A DNA stretch of 64,000 nucleotides from contig NW_005434667.1 of NCBI RefSeq assembly GCF_000315625.1, positions 673,061 to 737,060 of the forward strand, in the 5' to 3' direction. The notes beneath the pieces are model-generated. The model was not told the DNA's origin. It ran no database searches and was given only the letters and a program-made list of their open reading frames with translations. Both the position numbers and the translations under genes were made by a program. Within the stretch, counting starts at the first letter, position 1; each line of letters opens with the position of its first letter. This DNA comes from Guillardia theta CCMP2712. Its lineage: Eukaryota > Cryptophyceae > Pyrenomonadales > Geminigeraceae. Shown here piece by piece: positions 22,712 through 32,382 of this stretch.

Positions 22712-23956
22712 ATGAGCTCAAGAGCAAAGGACAGCAAGGCTGGAAGAAAACCGGATAAAAGAAAGTCGGACAACCCTGGAGCAGGGACCAAGAAAAGAGT
22801 CTTGTCGGCAGATATGGTAAGGACGATCTATGCAGAAAGGAGCACGAAAGCAGGTTACAAATCTTTGGAGAGCGTTGTAGTTGCGAACAGGTACGGAATC
22901 AGCTCCAAGACCGTTCGAGACATTTGGGACCATCGAACTTGGATCGACGTGACAAAACCGCTGTGGAATTGTGATGAGCTCAACCAGATCGTAGCAAGCA
23001 AGCAGACCGAGTCGAAAGACGTGGAGATGAAGAAGGAGAGAGGTCAGAGTGAAGGAAACGGAAGCAGGCAGATGGAGGTCGGTGAGATGATTTCTGGGGG
23101 TGACCCGGGGAGCTCTGCGATGGATTTCCAGGATGACAAGTCGAACAGCATCTCTCCTTTCAACATTTCGGAGGATAGCGACGTCAACAAGTACTTGCGC
23201 GACAGCAGCGAGGAGAAAACAGTCCAGAGCTTCTTGAACCTGGAGTCCGAATCCAACACTGGGAGCTCTGCTTCGATGTACAGCAGCGAGACTAAGGACG
23301 CCAAGGGTAGCAGCGATCGGTACCCTCTGAGGGGCGCAAGGCGTAGAAGCTCGCGAGGGGAGGAGGCACAGAGCACGAGCCCTCCTGAAGGTGACTCGCA
23401 CACGTCTTCGTCAGAGAACCACACAAGGACGAGCCGGTCTACCTCGGGGAGTCGCAGCGATGCTGCTGCGCAGGACAGCACTAGCTGCAAAGCGCAAAGC
23501 GAGGGGAAGCGATCTAGGAGGAAGGGCGAGAAGGGAAGGGAGAGGGAGCACGAGGCCAGGGCAGTGAGGGACGGGTCATCGCCGGAATCTCCTTCGGTCG
23601 CTGGAGGATCGAGTGATGGAGATGCGAGTTCAAACAGTCAGAGCGCAGATTCAATGACAGAGACCAATGTGATGATAGCGTCACAAACCGCTCCTTCATC
23701 TAGCACAGGTGGAGGGCGAAGTGGAGAGGGTGGCGTTGGCGGCGTCACCAGAGGAGGAGCAGGAGGAGGAGGATCAGCTGCAACCGCTGCAGCCACAGGA
23801 GGATCTAGCTCAGGGGCAGAGAACAAGATGAGCGCTTCCAAGTCAGGATCTGTGGGGAAGCGTTCGGACTCAGATGACAGCGCAGGGTGGATCAAGAGCC
23901 TGGATGCCGATGACATCCAGAGCTATATGCTCAACGAGACTAGCAGCGACGATTGA
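22712..23956 (+). CDS. VRDIW helix-turn-helix protein, Ser/acid-rich (paralogue 1)
   Basis: This is an intronless 414-residue protein of no family I can name. A basic start (residues 1-30) leads to a domain at about 28-90: KKRVLSADMVRTIYAERST, then SLESVVVANRYGISSKTVRD and IWDHRTWIDVTKPLW. The run RYGISSKTVRDIW has the spacing of a helix-turn-helix. The remaining 320 residues are Ser-, Glu-, Asp- and Gly-rich with little predicted order, ending YMLNETSSDD, which would suit an acidic activation region. The same domain occurs in the gene at 32383-33114. A DNA-binding regulator, or a domesticated or mobile-element protein, are both possible. A degenerate tandem repeat follows the stop codon directly. 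Confidence 0.75.
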   Translation: MSSRAKDSKAGRKPDKRKSDNPGAGTKKRVLSADMVRTIYAERSTKAGYKSLESVVVANRYGISSKTVRDIWDHRTWIDVTKPLWNCDELNQIVASKQTESKDVEMKKERGQSEGNGSRQMEVGEMISGGDPGSSAMDFQDDKSNSISPFNISEDSDVNKYLRDSSEEKTVQSFLNLESESNTGSSASMYSSETKDAKGSSDRYPLRGARRRSSRGEEAQSTSPPEGDSHTSSSENHTRTSRSTSGSRSDAAAQDSTSCKAQSEGKRSRRKGEKGREREHEARAVRDGSSPESPSVAGGSSDGDASSNSQSADSMTETNVMIASQTAPSSSTGGGRSGEGGVGGVTRGGAGGGGSAATAAATGGSSSGAENKMSASKSGSVGKRSDSDDSAGWIKSLDADDIQSYMLNETSSDD

Positions 23957-24110
23957 TGTTGTTGAAAAAACTGTTGATACTCATTGACTAGGTAGCCGAC
24001 TGATGTTATTGAAAAACTGTTCATACTGTGACCGATTGATGTTATTGAAAACTGTTCATACTCACTGTAGATTGAGAACTCAGTTCATACTCACATTAGG
24101 TAGCTGAGGG
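23957..24110 (+). repeat. Degenerate tandem repeat after stop of helix-turn-helix gene
   Basis: Three to four imperfect copies of TGATGTTATTGAAAACTG followed by TTCATACTCA, spaced roughly 40-55 bp apart, start right at the stop codon of the upstream gene. They are probably transcribed as its 3' untranslated region. Confidence 0.8.
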
Positions 24111-24502
24111 ACCCCATCCCCCCAACCCCCTTCGTTTCATTCTCATGGACCCCTGTAATATTCTAGTTTTCTACCCTTCATGGGGGGGTACCCCCCCTTC
24201 CTAAGCGCTCATCACAAGTCGCATATAATGGGAATGAGCACGTGAAAGAGAGGAGAGGAGAGGAGAGGAGAGGAGAGGAGAGGAGAGGAGAGAAGGACGC
24301 TGTTGTTGTACTGTGTGGAGACAAGACTGGAGAACGAGCATGGCGGCGAGAAGGAGAGCTACCCTTTCTCACTGAAGCAGGTTGCACATTTCAGCATTGG
24401 AAAGGAAGTAAAGGGGGGGGAAGAGGGCAAGTGCTGTTGAGGGGAAGCGAGCGGAGGGAGTAGAAGTAGGGGGCTGAAAGGAGGAAGACATCAACTTGAG
24501 AT
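24111..24502. other. Spacer with AGAGG array
   Basis: C- and G-homopolymer patches lie at 24113-24200, and a pentanucleotide array of GAGAG/GAGGA units at about 24246-24293. No gene is seen; the promoter of the next gene should lie here. Confidence 0.6.
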
Positions 24503-25372
24503 ATGAGTGTCAGACAAGCTGTAAGGATGAGATCTCAGTTGATGCCTCCTCTCGTTCCAACTCTCCTGTCCTTTCTGTTCATTTTAGCGGCTGGCATCCA
24601 GGGCACGGCCCCTCTACCAGCGCTAGCAAGAGGCGCGCTCAGCAGCGCACAGTATCAGATATTCGTCCCATCTCCCCTGAGGCTGCAAGGAGGAAGAAGA
24701 TCCGAGAGCAGGAAGAGGAGGCCTGACGGCGAGAGGAGCGAGTCAGAATCGCGCAGGAGCGTTTCACCGTCTTCGAAGGAGGGAGAGCCGACGCGTTCGC
24801 CGAAGAGGAGCAAGGGGGATCCCAAGGACGGCAGGAAGATTAAGAAGCACATACCCTCTTCAGCCAAGAAGATCCACAACAGCCCTTTGCCCCTGGCCGA
24901 GGAGTCGACGGAGGAGGAGTCATCACAGGAGCAGCGGTCGGAGAGTCCAACCATGTCCCAGAGGACGGTTGAAGACCAGCAGAGCTTGCAAAGGAAGAAG
25001 AAGAAGGGGAATTCAAGCGAGGTATCTTCCTACAAGACCCCGTCGACAAAGAGGAAGAAGGCCTTTCACAAGACTCCCGACTCGGGGAGGTCAGTCCGGT
25101 TCAGCGAGTCACTGACGTCGGTCCACGAGTACCCGAGCAAGAAGCAGAAGTTCTGCACGCAGGAGGAGATCGAGCGAGCGTTCCAGGAGTCGATCGAGGA
25201 AGAGATGCTGTCAGAGCTGGAGGAGGAGCAGAAGCCGAAGGGCAAGGGGAGGGCAGCGCCAATGTGGGAGGAGTCGAGTAGCGAGACTAGAAAGCCCCCG
25301 AAGGATTCAGCGAGCATGATTGACAAGAAGGGGAGGAACAGAGACAAGTCGAAGAGGAAGGGCAAAGACTAG
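24503..25372 (+). CDS. Basic low-complexity protein with hydrophobic N-terminus and RVxF-like motif
   Basis: This 289-residue single-exon reading begins with a hydrophobic segment that could be a signal peptide or anchor (VPTLLSFLFILAAGIQG). LRLQGGRR follows, a near-variant of the LRGG motif found in three other signal-peptide proteins here. The rest is Lys/Arg/Ser/Glu-rich and probably disordered, with RKRR, KRSK and KKKK clusters that could be nuclear signals, at odds with secretion. The segment RSVRFSESLTSVHEYP resembles the RVxF docking site of protein phosphatase 1 regulators. An acidic coiled segment (EEIERAFQESIEEEMLSEL) comes near the end. If the N-terminal exon is mis-assigned the protein may simply be nuclear. 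Function is unknown. Confidence 0.6.
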   Translation: MSVRQAVRMRSQLMPPLVPTLLSFLFILAAGIQGTAPLPALARGALSSAQYQIFVPSPLRLQGGRRSESRKRRPDGERSESESRRSVSPSSKEGEPTRSPKRSKGDPKDGRKIKKHIPSSAKKIHNSPLPLAEESTEEESSQEQRSESPTMSQRTVEDQQSLQRKKKKGNSSEVSSYKTPSTKRKKAFHKTPDSGRSVRFSESLTSVHEYPSKKQKFCTQEEIERAFQESIEEEMLSELEEEQKPKGKGRAAPMWEESSSETRKPPKDSASMIDKKGRNRDKSKRKGKD

Positions 25373-25384
25373 TAAATCTCAAGG

Positions 25385-28300
25385 CTACAGGTCGAGGCGG
25401 CAGGTACCTTCCAAACCGACAGCTCGCTGCACGACTGCTCCGTTGGCTCTTTCATTCATCCGAGACTGAGCGATCCGCACGGTGTTCAAGGTTGGCGACA
25501 GCGTACTCTCCATACCCCTTGGACCAGATAAGAAAGGAGAATGAAAATCCATCGATAGCTCCTCACCTGATATGCGAAGTCCCACAGCCGAACCCTGTCG
25601 CTCGCGCTCGCTGCCTCCTGATCCTCCCCTGCTCAAAGAACGCCAATGAGCGCTTCCTTGCGACCAACAACTCACGCCCTCACCAGGAGCCATGAAGTAA
25701 AACCTCCCGTCCTGCTGCCGCCGCATCCCTTGGAAGTCGAGGTAGAGGAAGGGACTCTCTTGCCCCCCACCTCCACTCCCGTTAATCATGCTCGCGATCG
25801 TCATCGCCTGCATCAGGGTGAGTGGAGGAGCAGACAGTCGAGCATTTCTCATCCACCTCCATTGGCAGCGGTTCTAATCGCTCCGCTGCTCTGAGAGCTC
25901 CTTCCACTCCTGGAGGGATGGAGGAGGAGGAAGTTCCGATGCTGCGCAACATGTAAAGGGGGATGTAGAGAGATAGACCGACAAGGAATCGTCAAGTGAG
26001 GCACATGAGTGTAGGAGGGCGAGGGGGGACGGGGAGAGAGAGAGGAGGTAGGGGAGAGAAAGAGAGAGAGAGAGAGAGAGAGGAGAGCATGGAGACCTTT
26101 CAGGGTCCTGTTGTCGATCTTCAGCGACGGAGGGACGCACTCCTTGCCGAAGGTTTACCATCAAGGTGCATCGATCATCGCTGCATCGATCTTGCAGGGC
26201 CTCCCCCTCGGCAACACCCGACCCAGCCATCGAGGCGCTGAAATCGCCCACCCTGACCTGCAGCTTGTCCGCGACGGCGTCCAAGACCTCTGAGAACCTT
26301 GCGACGAGGGGGAAGGTCAAGTGGAATTCTTCATGGCCGACCACCACCACCCGCACTTGCAGCGTCCGCCCATCTTGCCTACTGGCAGCTGCACTCGGAC
26401 CCGGACCCTCCGCGCTCCGGGCTGCCGGGTCGAAGCGAAACTGGTCGGAGAGTCGGAAGCGGGAGTTGAGCCGGCTGACGATCAGGGCGGCAAGGGAGGA
26501 GAACCTGCGGTTGCCCAGGGAGACTTGGAGGCAGTCGATCTCGTTGATCCGCGACCAGACGTCCGACCGGACGTTCCGGACAATGGCCCGGGCCCCCCCG
26601 GGATGCATGACCTGGGCCCAACGGAGATCTCTGCCGGCGCTGGCCACTCCGATGACGAACTCCTTGACGAGGAAGAGAACAGACTGAGAGTCGGGCACGG
26701 CAAACCACCTCCGAGAAGCCTTCCTGCGCTCTTCGAGCGTTGAATAGCAGTCCTTCAGGTCTCGGCACATCTGTAGGAGCGGCTCGCTAAGGAGGTTGCG
26801 GAGATTCCCGTCATCAACGAGGGTGCTGACTTTCCCGACGGCCTCGCCCGTTAGACCCCTCTGACAACGATCTTCACTCCTCGAGGCAGCTTGCAGCTTC
26901 GAGCTGAAGTCGAGTAGGCGGTCCAGGTGCTCGCTGCAGTATCGTGCCATGGCAACATATAGGACGTGATAGAGGTTCCTGCCGTCCCGAGATCGGATGT
27001 CCTTGAAAGACGTGATGCTTGTGAGAGTGAATCCCTCCACGGGGTTCGACCGATGCTGGTTCAGAAAGTTCCCCATGGCCAACACCATGCGCAGGGAAGA
27101 CCTCAAAGGTTCGCTCGTTTGCACTTCCGCGTACACGGCATCGAGCCCTCGCAACTCAGAGAACAAACTCGGGACGTCAGAACAAACACTCAGCAGCTCA
27201 ACTTTCTTCGCCAACCTCGCGAAGTTCTGCTCGTCGAACACGTCGAGCAGAAACGAACTCAAGTCATCAAAGGAGGAAGAACGAGCCTCAGCGTTTGCCA
27301 GTGGGTTCCTGGTCATGAACGTCCTCAGAGCCACCTTGGCTGGACCTTCCGGCCAGAGTCGGTAGCTAGTTTGAAGGTACTTTAGGCTATCATGAACTCT
27401 TCCCATGTTCTCTTCGTTCAACGCCCTTTTCGCGAGGTCGTCTGCGAAGAGTCTTGCCATCTCTTCTCGTTCATACTTGACCCCCAGCACAATCTGAAAA
27501 CCCTCCAGCAGCAAGCTAGCTGAATCATTTCCATACGATTCCAACCTTTCGATGCTAGCAGAGCTACCTCGTTCGAGGATTGCTTTGCTACACTTCTCAA
27601 TCTCTTGCTCAAGGCGAGTCAAGGTAGGGCATCGAAGAATGTTCTCCCGCTGATCCTTTGAAGCAGCTGTATCCGACGGCAACTGCGCAAAGAGCATATC
27701 AAAGTCTTCTTCTTCATCGCAATCGTCTTACGTCTAGGATTCTCCCTATTCCTTTGAGGAAGATTTCCAATGCCGGCGTGGAATTCATCTTGATCAGCTA
27801 ATACCTCTTGATTAGATCTCGATTCAAATGCTACAATGAGATCTTTCATACTTGATTGGTGGGTTTCCCCACAACTACACCCCGTAGGTACCACGGCGGT
27901 GAGAAAGTTGAAGAAACCGCTGCTGACGATGTCAGTTCATGCTATCAAGTCTGTCAGCCTTCATGTATACCAGTCTGCGCCTCGGCTTTCTGCTCTCTGA
28001 ACAAGTCCTGTCAAGATGATCACGATCTCTCACAGAAAGTGCCATCCCAGCAAGTGAAACCTCCAACGCTTCCAGGTCTGTGTGAAGAAACGTTGGGGCA
28101 AAATTGTGGCTCCAGAAAGATCTGATAGCAAGAGTCACTCAAGGAACGCAACAGCGATAACACTAGACCTTTCCGTCGGTAATTGAAAACTAGCTGACCA
28201 GTTGAATTTTGCCGTCCTAAACTGCTTCTTGAAAATATCCTGACATGGCAGAGTTTCGTATGGTCCGGAAGTCCTTGACTTAGCCACGCTGGTGGATGCT

Positions 28301-30862
28301 CCTGAGCGAGGCGGCGGAGGCGGAGGAGGAGGCGGGGGAACAGGAGGAGTAGAAGGTGACGGAGAATGAAGGGATGTGGTAGCTGCATTGTGACCGTCGA
28401 CAACAACTTCATCATGAGAGTGGGTCTCATACTCTGGCAGCCGAGACGTCCGATCAGAAATCCCGACAAGCTTCGCATCAATCTCACCATGGTTAGCATC
28501 CTTGGATGCACCTCGAGATGCAAGTGCATCGAGCATTTCATCCCCCTCTGCCTTGGGTGCGTCCTTCGGAAGGGTCAGCAGGGTCAGGTCGTCTGGAAAA
28601 GCGGTCGGGTGAGATTCAGAAGTCGGGTGAAACCTTGCAAGTTTATCACCTTGAACAGAGCCTGAAAGACGATTCAGAATGTCTGAAGACACTGATTTGC
28701 AAGCGTGGTCCAGATCCGCGACAAAGCTCTGGAGGTTCGACATTGCATTCAGCAAGAACGTCTCTGCTTTCAGGTCGTAGTCTTCAAATGTTCGGCGTCT
28801 GATCACTTGAAATACATCTGAAGAGATCTGATACACAGCCTCTTCAAACTTCGGGCGGTAGTGCTTGACGTACTGCTCTTCTAGTGCAACAACTTCCGGC
28901 GAAAGATTCTACAGGGCATCAGGGGAGATGTGGTAGCAAAACAACTTGCGCTACCTCAAGCCCGTAGTACATCTTTATGGATCTCCAAACCACAAAGAAT
29001 TTCGGGAGGGACGCCTCCAACCTCTGCAGAGACTGCATGGGACGCCTGTTAGTTTACTCCTGGGAGCTCAAGGATCACCTTGACAGCAGAGCTGATCATC
29101 TCAGCTGACTCCAAGACCTTTAATGCCTCGGGGCAACGGACCTGGAGAAAGGCTGCCAGGAAATGAATCAAAGTGGATTTCCCATCGGCCGTCTTCAGGC
29201 TTCTGAGTGATCGCAAAGAGCTCAACCTAAATGGACTCGTCATCGCAGTCTTGCAGGGCAATGCAACTCACTTGAACGACCAGGCTCCACAAGCTGGAAA
29301 CTCATTCATGACATTCCCTAAGAAGCGAACAGTGTAGAGAATGTACAAGAACGATGGGCTAAGACAACACATCGAATCAAAGAAACCCAGGATAAGTGCC
29401 AACTTACCTCGAAAAGATGACTTCAATGACTCTCAGTGCGTCACAGAAACTTTCTTGAATGAGCTGGAACTGAAAACACGTCCGAATCATCGAAATGCGA
29501 CGTTCGAATTCGAGGATCGAAACATGGCCGGTGCTCGATTGTAAGCAGTCAGCATTCCATTTGATCAAGCTATCAAAGTAGACATTGCTAGGAGAGAAGT
29601 TCGTCTTGTTCCCTGCCATAGCATAACTCTTAGCTCTAAGGAGACAATAAGCAAATCAAAGACTACCATGGAACCAGTGGAATGCGTTGACCTCTTGTTG
29701 TGTCGGCACGAAAACGTTTGGACGATCCAACATGACTTCCAGAACATTCAACAGGAAACCAATCGATAACCGTTGTCCACCACGAGGAATTAAGGAGCTG
29801 TAAAAGGTTTCCCAAAGAGACACGTTTGAATACACAAACTTGTAGATCTTTCGCGAGGCGCAGGCAAACTTCAAAATTGTTCGTACACAACTGCATCTCA
29901 CAAGAATTTCTACAATAAGATCCATCGAGAGGGTTGAAAGCAACAAGTCTTGCTCGGATGCTTCCATGAACAACTTCTCGGAGATGATTCTTCCATCCAT
30001 CGATGCGTCCCTCTTTCTTGCCGTTGTATTCACTCCTTGAGTCTGACATTCTACCAATTGGACCTGCTGTAATGCAAGCATAGCATTCCTTACTGCAACT
30101 GCCCTCGAAGTCATCACGTTTTGCATCAGCTCAGCTATGAAGGATGCTTTGGCTTCCACGCGTTCGATCGGTATGGACTGCAGCATGATTTCAACATTCT
30201 GTGTCCGTCTTGCATCCAGCAGTGAAGTCTGGGAAGATCTGTTTCCCCTAGTAGCATCATGAGTAATGTTTGATCCCGTTCTAAAGTGATGATCTAAATC
30301 CTCAAACACAAAATCCTCTAGCTCGACCCAGCCCGGTACAGAAGCGACCCAATGCGATTCCGAGATCAAGTGTCTTGGGACGATCTGTAAAACAAAATTA
30401 GTGGAATAACTCGTGTCTGCAAACTTGCAGCGTATACCTTCCAGTGAACGCCTTTCAACCATCCCACTGTCAATCGAGCTGCTGGATTCCACGGTATGTT
30501 GGGGTTGGGGCTGGATCGAGCTGCCAAGTCCGTGGGTGCAGCAGGAGGAGCAGGTGGTAGCAGAGGGATGTTCTGATCCGCACCCTGCTCCTGGTGTTGT
30601 TCCTCCGCATTTGCATCTCCATGAAATCCAGGCGTATCTGGCAAGGACGCTCGTGCCCAAGGAATCATTCCTAGAGTATCAAAGGTGTAAGAAAGATGCG
30701 CGATAGCAGCAAAGGCGAGGTTAGAAACAGTGAGATATGAATTTCAACAAAAATAGATGGCTACTCAAGTTTTAATGCTCTGTCACCAGTATGACATCCA
30801 CCTTTCATGGTCTCCTCTTCTTGCGTAATCTCGACAGCCTTCATCTCTTGAGTTTCAGCCAT
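25385..30862 (-). CDS. Tandem formin: FH1-FH2-FH1-FH2
   Basis: Formin FH2 domains nucleate and elongate actin; FH1 polyproline binds profilin. The ATG at 30862 gives a 20-residue acidic exon (30802-30862), then FH1 no. 1 (IPLLPPAPPAAP) and lasso LKGVHWK (30438-30670), then FH2 no. 1 (29667-30384 and exons down to 28800) with SLLDARRTQNVEIML, GNVMNEFPACGAWSFKLSSL and KTADGKSTLIHFLAAF. The exon after the 28913 acceptor continues the helical end of this FH2 and, unbroken, encodes FH1 no. 2 (about 28290-28350, poly-Pro) and the second lasso TAKFNW. FH2 no. 2 follows (25874-27697) with RMVLAMGNFLNQHRSNPVEG, then a ubiquitin/RBD-like segment (LQVRVVVVGHEEFHLTF) and C-terminal exons. There is no GBD/FH3 N-terminus. 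One FH2 no. 1 junction (about 29407/29319) is off phase. A (GA)n run lies at 26047-26085. Confidence 0.8.
29780..29960 (-). other. F-box-like segment embedded in formin FH2 no. 1
   Basis: Within the same open exon as the first FH2 core lies STLSMDLIVEILVRCS, followed by FACASRKIYKFVYSN and VSLWETFYSSL. Spacing and residues match the F-box consensus (LPxDLxxEIL, a basic middle helix, then SLW). F-boxes bind Skp1 in SCF ubiquitin ligases. It sits where the FH2 knob should continue. An insertion is the simplest reading; chance resemblance is possible. Confidence 0.5.
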
Positions 30863-31852
30863 GGTCTCTTGCCGCGCCCTTGTGTGTACCTTTGTTCATC
30901 AGATCCCTAGTCATCTAAGGATTCATACTAATTCTTTGTGCTCGCTACAGCTCGATTCTCCTTCCTTAAAACCATGTCCCACCTCCTCAATCTTCCTGTC
31001 TCGTCCTTGTGCTGGCGTATCTTGATCTTGCCGTTTCCATTGTCGTTCTGGACAGGAGGAAAGGAGGCAGGCGGGGTGAGGACGGAGAGGAGTTGTGCAG
31101 AAATCGATCAGGGCGAGACAGGGTGGATCTAGCAGAAAGGGGGGTGGGTGTGACAGGGTGATACCTAAGGACCGGTACGGCCGGTACATCGTTCCAAATC
31201 GTCCATGAGAGGAGGCCCGATAAGTCTACAAGGGAGGGGTACTGAGCTGTCGCGACTTCAAAAGGTGGGGGTGGGGGTGAACTGCAAGAGGTTTGAGGAG
31301 GGGGGTTCATCTGCACAAAGAATTTTGATATGCGCTAGCGGCTACACCGTGATCGGACATGTACCACGGGCCCGGGCCGGGGCGCGGCGTGGGCCGGTGC
31401 AGTGCCGGCCGTACTAGCGGCTCAGCCGCTCGCCGAGCCGACTCGAGTCCGCCCGGGCGATCCGAACTTTGCCAGCTGGGTAAACAAGATCATCCGAGGG
31501 TCAAGTTAAGTTAAAAATCATGCAGTACGAGGACAATCCGAGTCACTGGGAGAGTCCAGGAGGCTTGAACCTGACACTGTCACACTTACTGGCCCAAACG
31601 GCGAGAAGAGAAAAGACAGCGAGAACCAAAACTCGGCGCCATGCCAGCGATCATCGGATATGACACTACGGGACCCCCCCGGTAGTCTACTTATTAGCTA
31701 AACGACACAAAACATAAAATTTCAAAATTCTAAATTTTCCGTCGAAATTATGGATCATTGAAGACCCACACGCCAATATTTCCTTGTGTCTGACTCGTAC
31801 TTCATCCTTTCTATGAAGAACAGGTTGAAGTATAACCAGACCCATGTGTGAT
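30863..31852. other. Spacer with GC-rich dispersed element
   Basis: No gene is seen. A GGGGTAC/GGGTGGG-rich patch lies at about 31135-31275, and a strikingly GC-rich block at about 31363-31475 (CCCGGGCC and GGCCGGTGC motifs) in otherwise mixed sequence. Similar GC blocks occur near 33405, 38285 and 43980. From 31680 to 31850 the DNA is A/T-rich. Confidence 0.6.
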
Positions 31853-32240
31853 TCAAGGCCGTTTCAGAAAATCTGGTCGTGCTGGTAGAGACATGTAGCA
31901 CAATAGAATATTCATAGCAGCATTGACATCACGAGACTTGATACGGTTTTGAACACAATTGGTGGATCTGCACCATTTCAAACCCCGCACCACTGACACT
32001 TCGTCAGCAAGTATACCATTCTTGTTGATTTGTTTGCGTCTCAAATCATACAATTCTTGATGACATTGATTGCAACATTTTGTCGTTCTGTATTCATCAA
32101 CTGCCGTCACCTCGAAGAAGTTCTGACATCGCCTTTTGATCCATTTTACAGGCACTGACTTCTCTCCACGCCCAGTACAACCGAATGATGCATCACCGTA
32201 TGCAATTATTGGATTTTGATCTGTCCCATTACCTTTCATC
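31853..32240 (-). pseudogene. Fanzor (eukaryotic TnpB-like nuclease) C-terminal remnant
   Basis: Fanzors are RNA-guided transposon nucleases of eukaryotes, related to TnpB. Read on the minus strand, the segment gives IIAYGDASFGCTGRG, VPVKWIKRR, AVDEYRTTKCCNQCHQEL, GLKWCRSTNC and KSRDVNAAMNILLC. These are the late RuvC pieces and zinc ribbon of Fanzor: the YGDxSF strand, the Glu of DEYRT, two Cys pairs and the RuvC-III Asp of RDVNAA. Only about 128 residues remain. Upstream the homology stops at a 27-C tract (32263-32289) and the divergent helix-turn-helix gene, so the N-terminal domains and RuvC-I are missing and it cannot be active. No terminal repeats or guide-RNA region could be defined. 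Confidence 0.82.
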
Positions 32241-32262
32241 TTCTTGAAGAAAGTGAAAATTG

Positions 32263-32289
32263 CCCCCCCCCCCCCCCCCCCCCCCCCCC
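32263..32289 (+). repeat. Homopolymer of 27 C
   Basis: An uninterrupted run of 27 cytosines separates the Fanzor remnant from the divergent helix-turn-helix gene and marks the point where Fanzor homology ends. Confidence 0.97.
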
Positions 32290-32382
32290 TCCTCTCGTTC
32301 CCCCTCGTTCCTCCTGTGAATAACCATAGCAAACCCTCTCGCAACATCATACAGCAGCTCTTGGGTGAGTCCAGCCAAAACT

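Noticed and set aside
31545-31600. Possible tRNA (B-box-like GGTTCAAGCC on the minus strand)
   Set aside because: No convincing A-box, acceptor stem or anticodon arm could be built around it.
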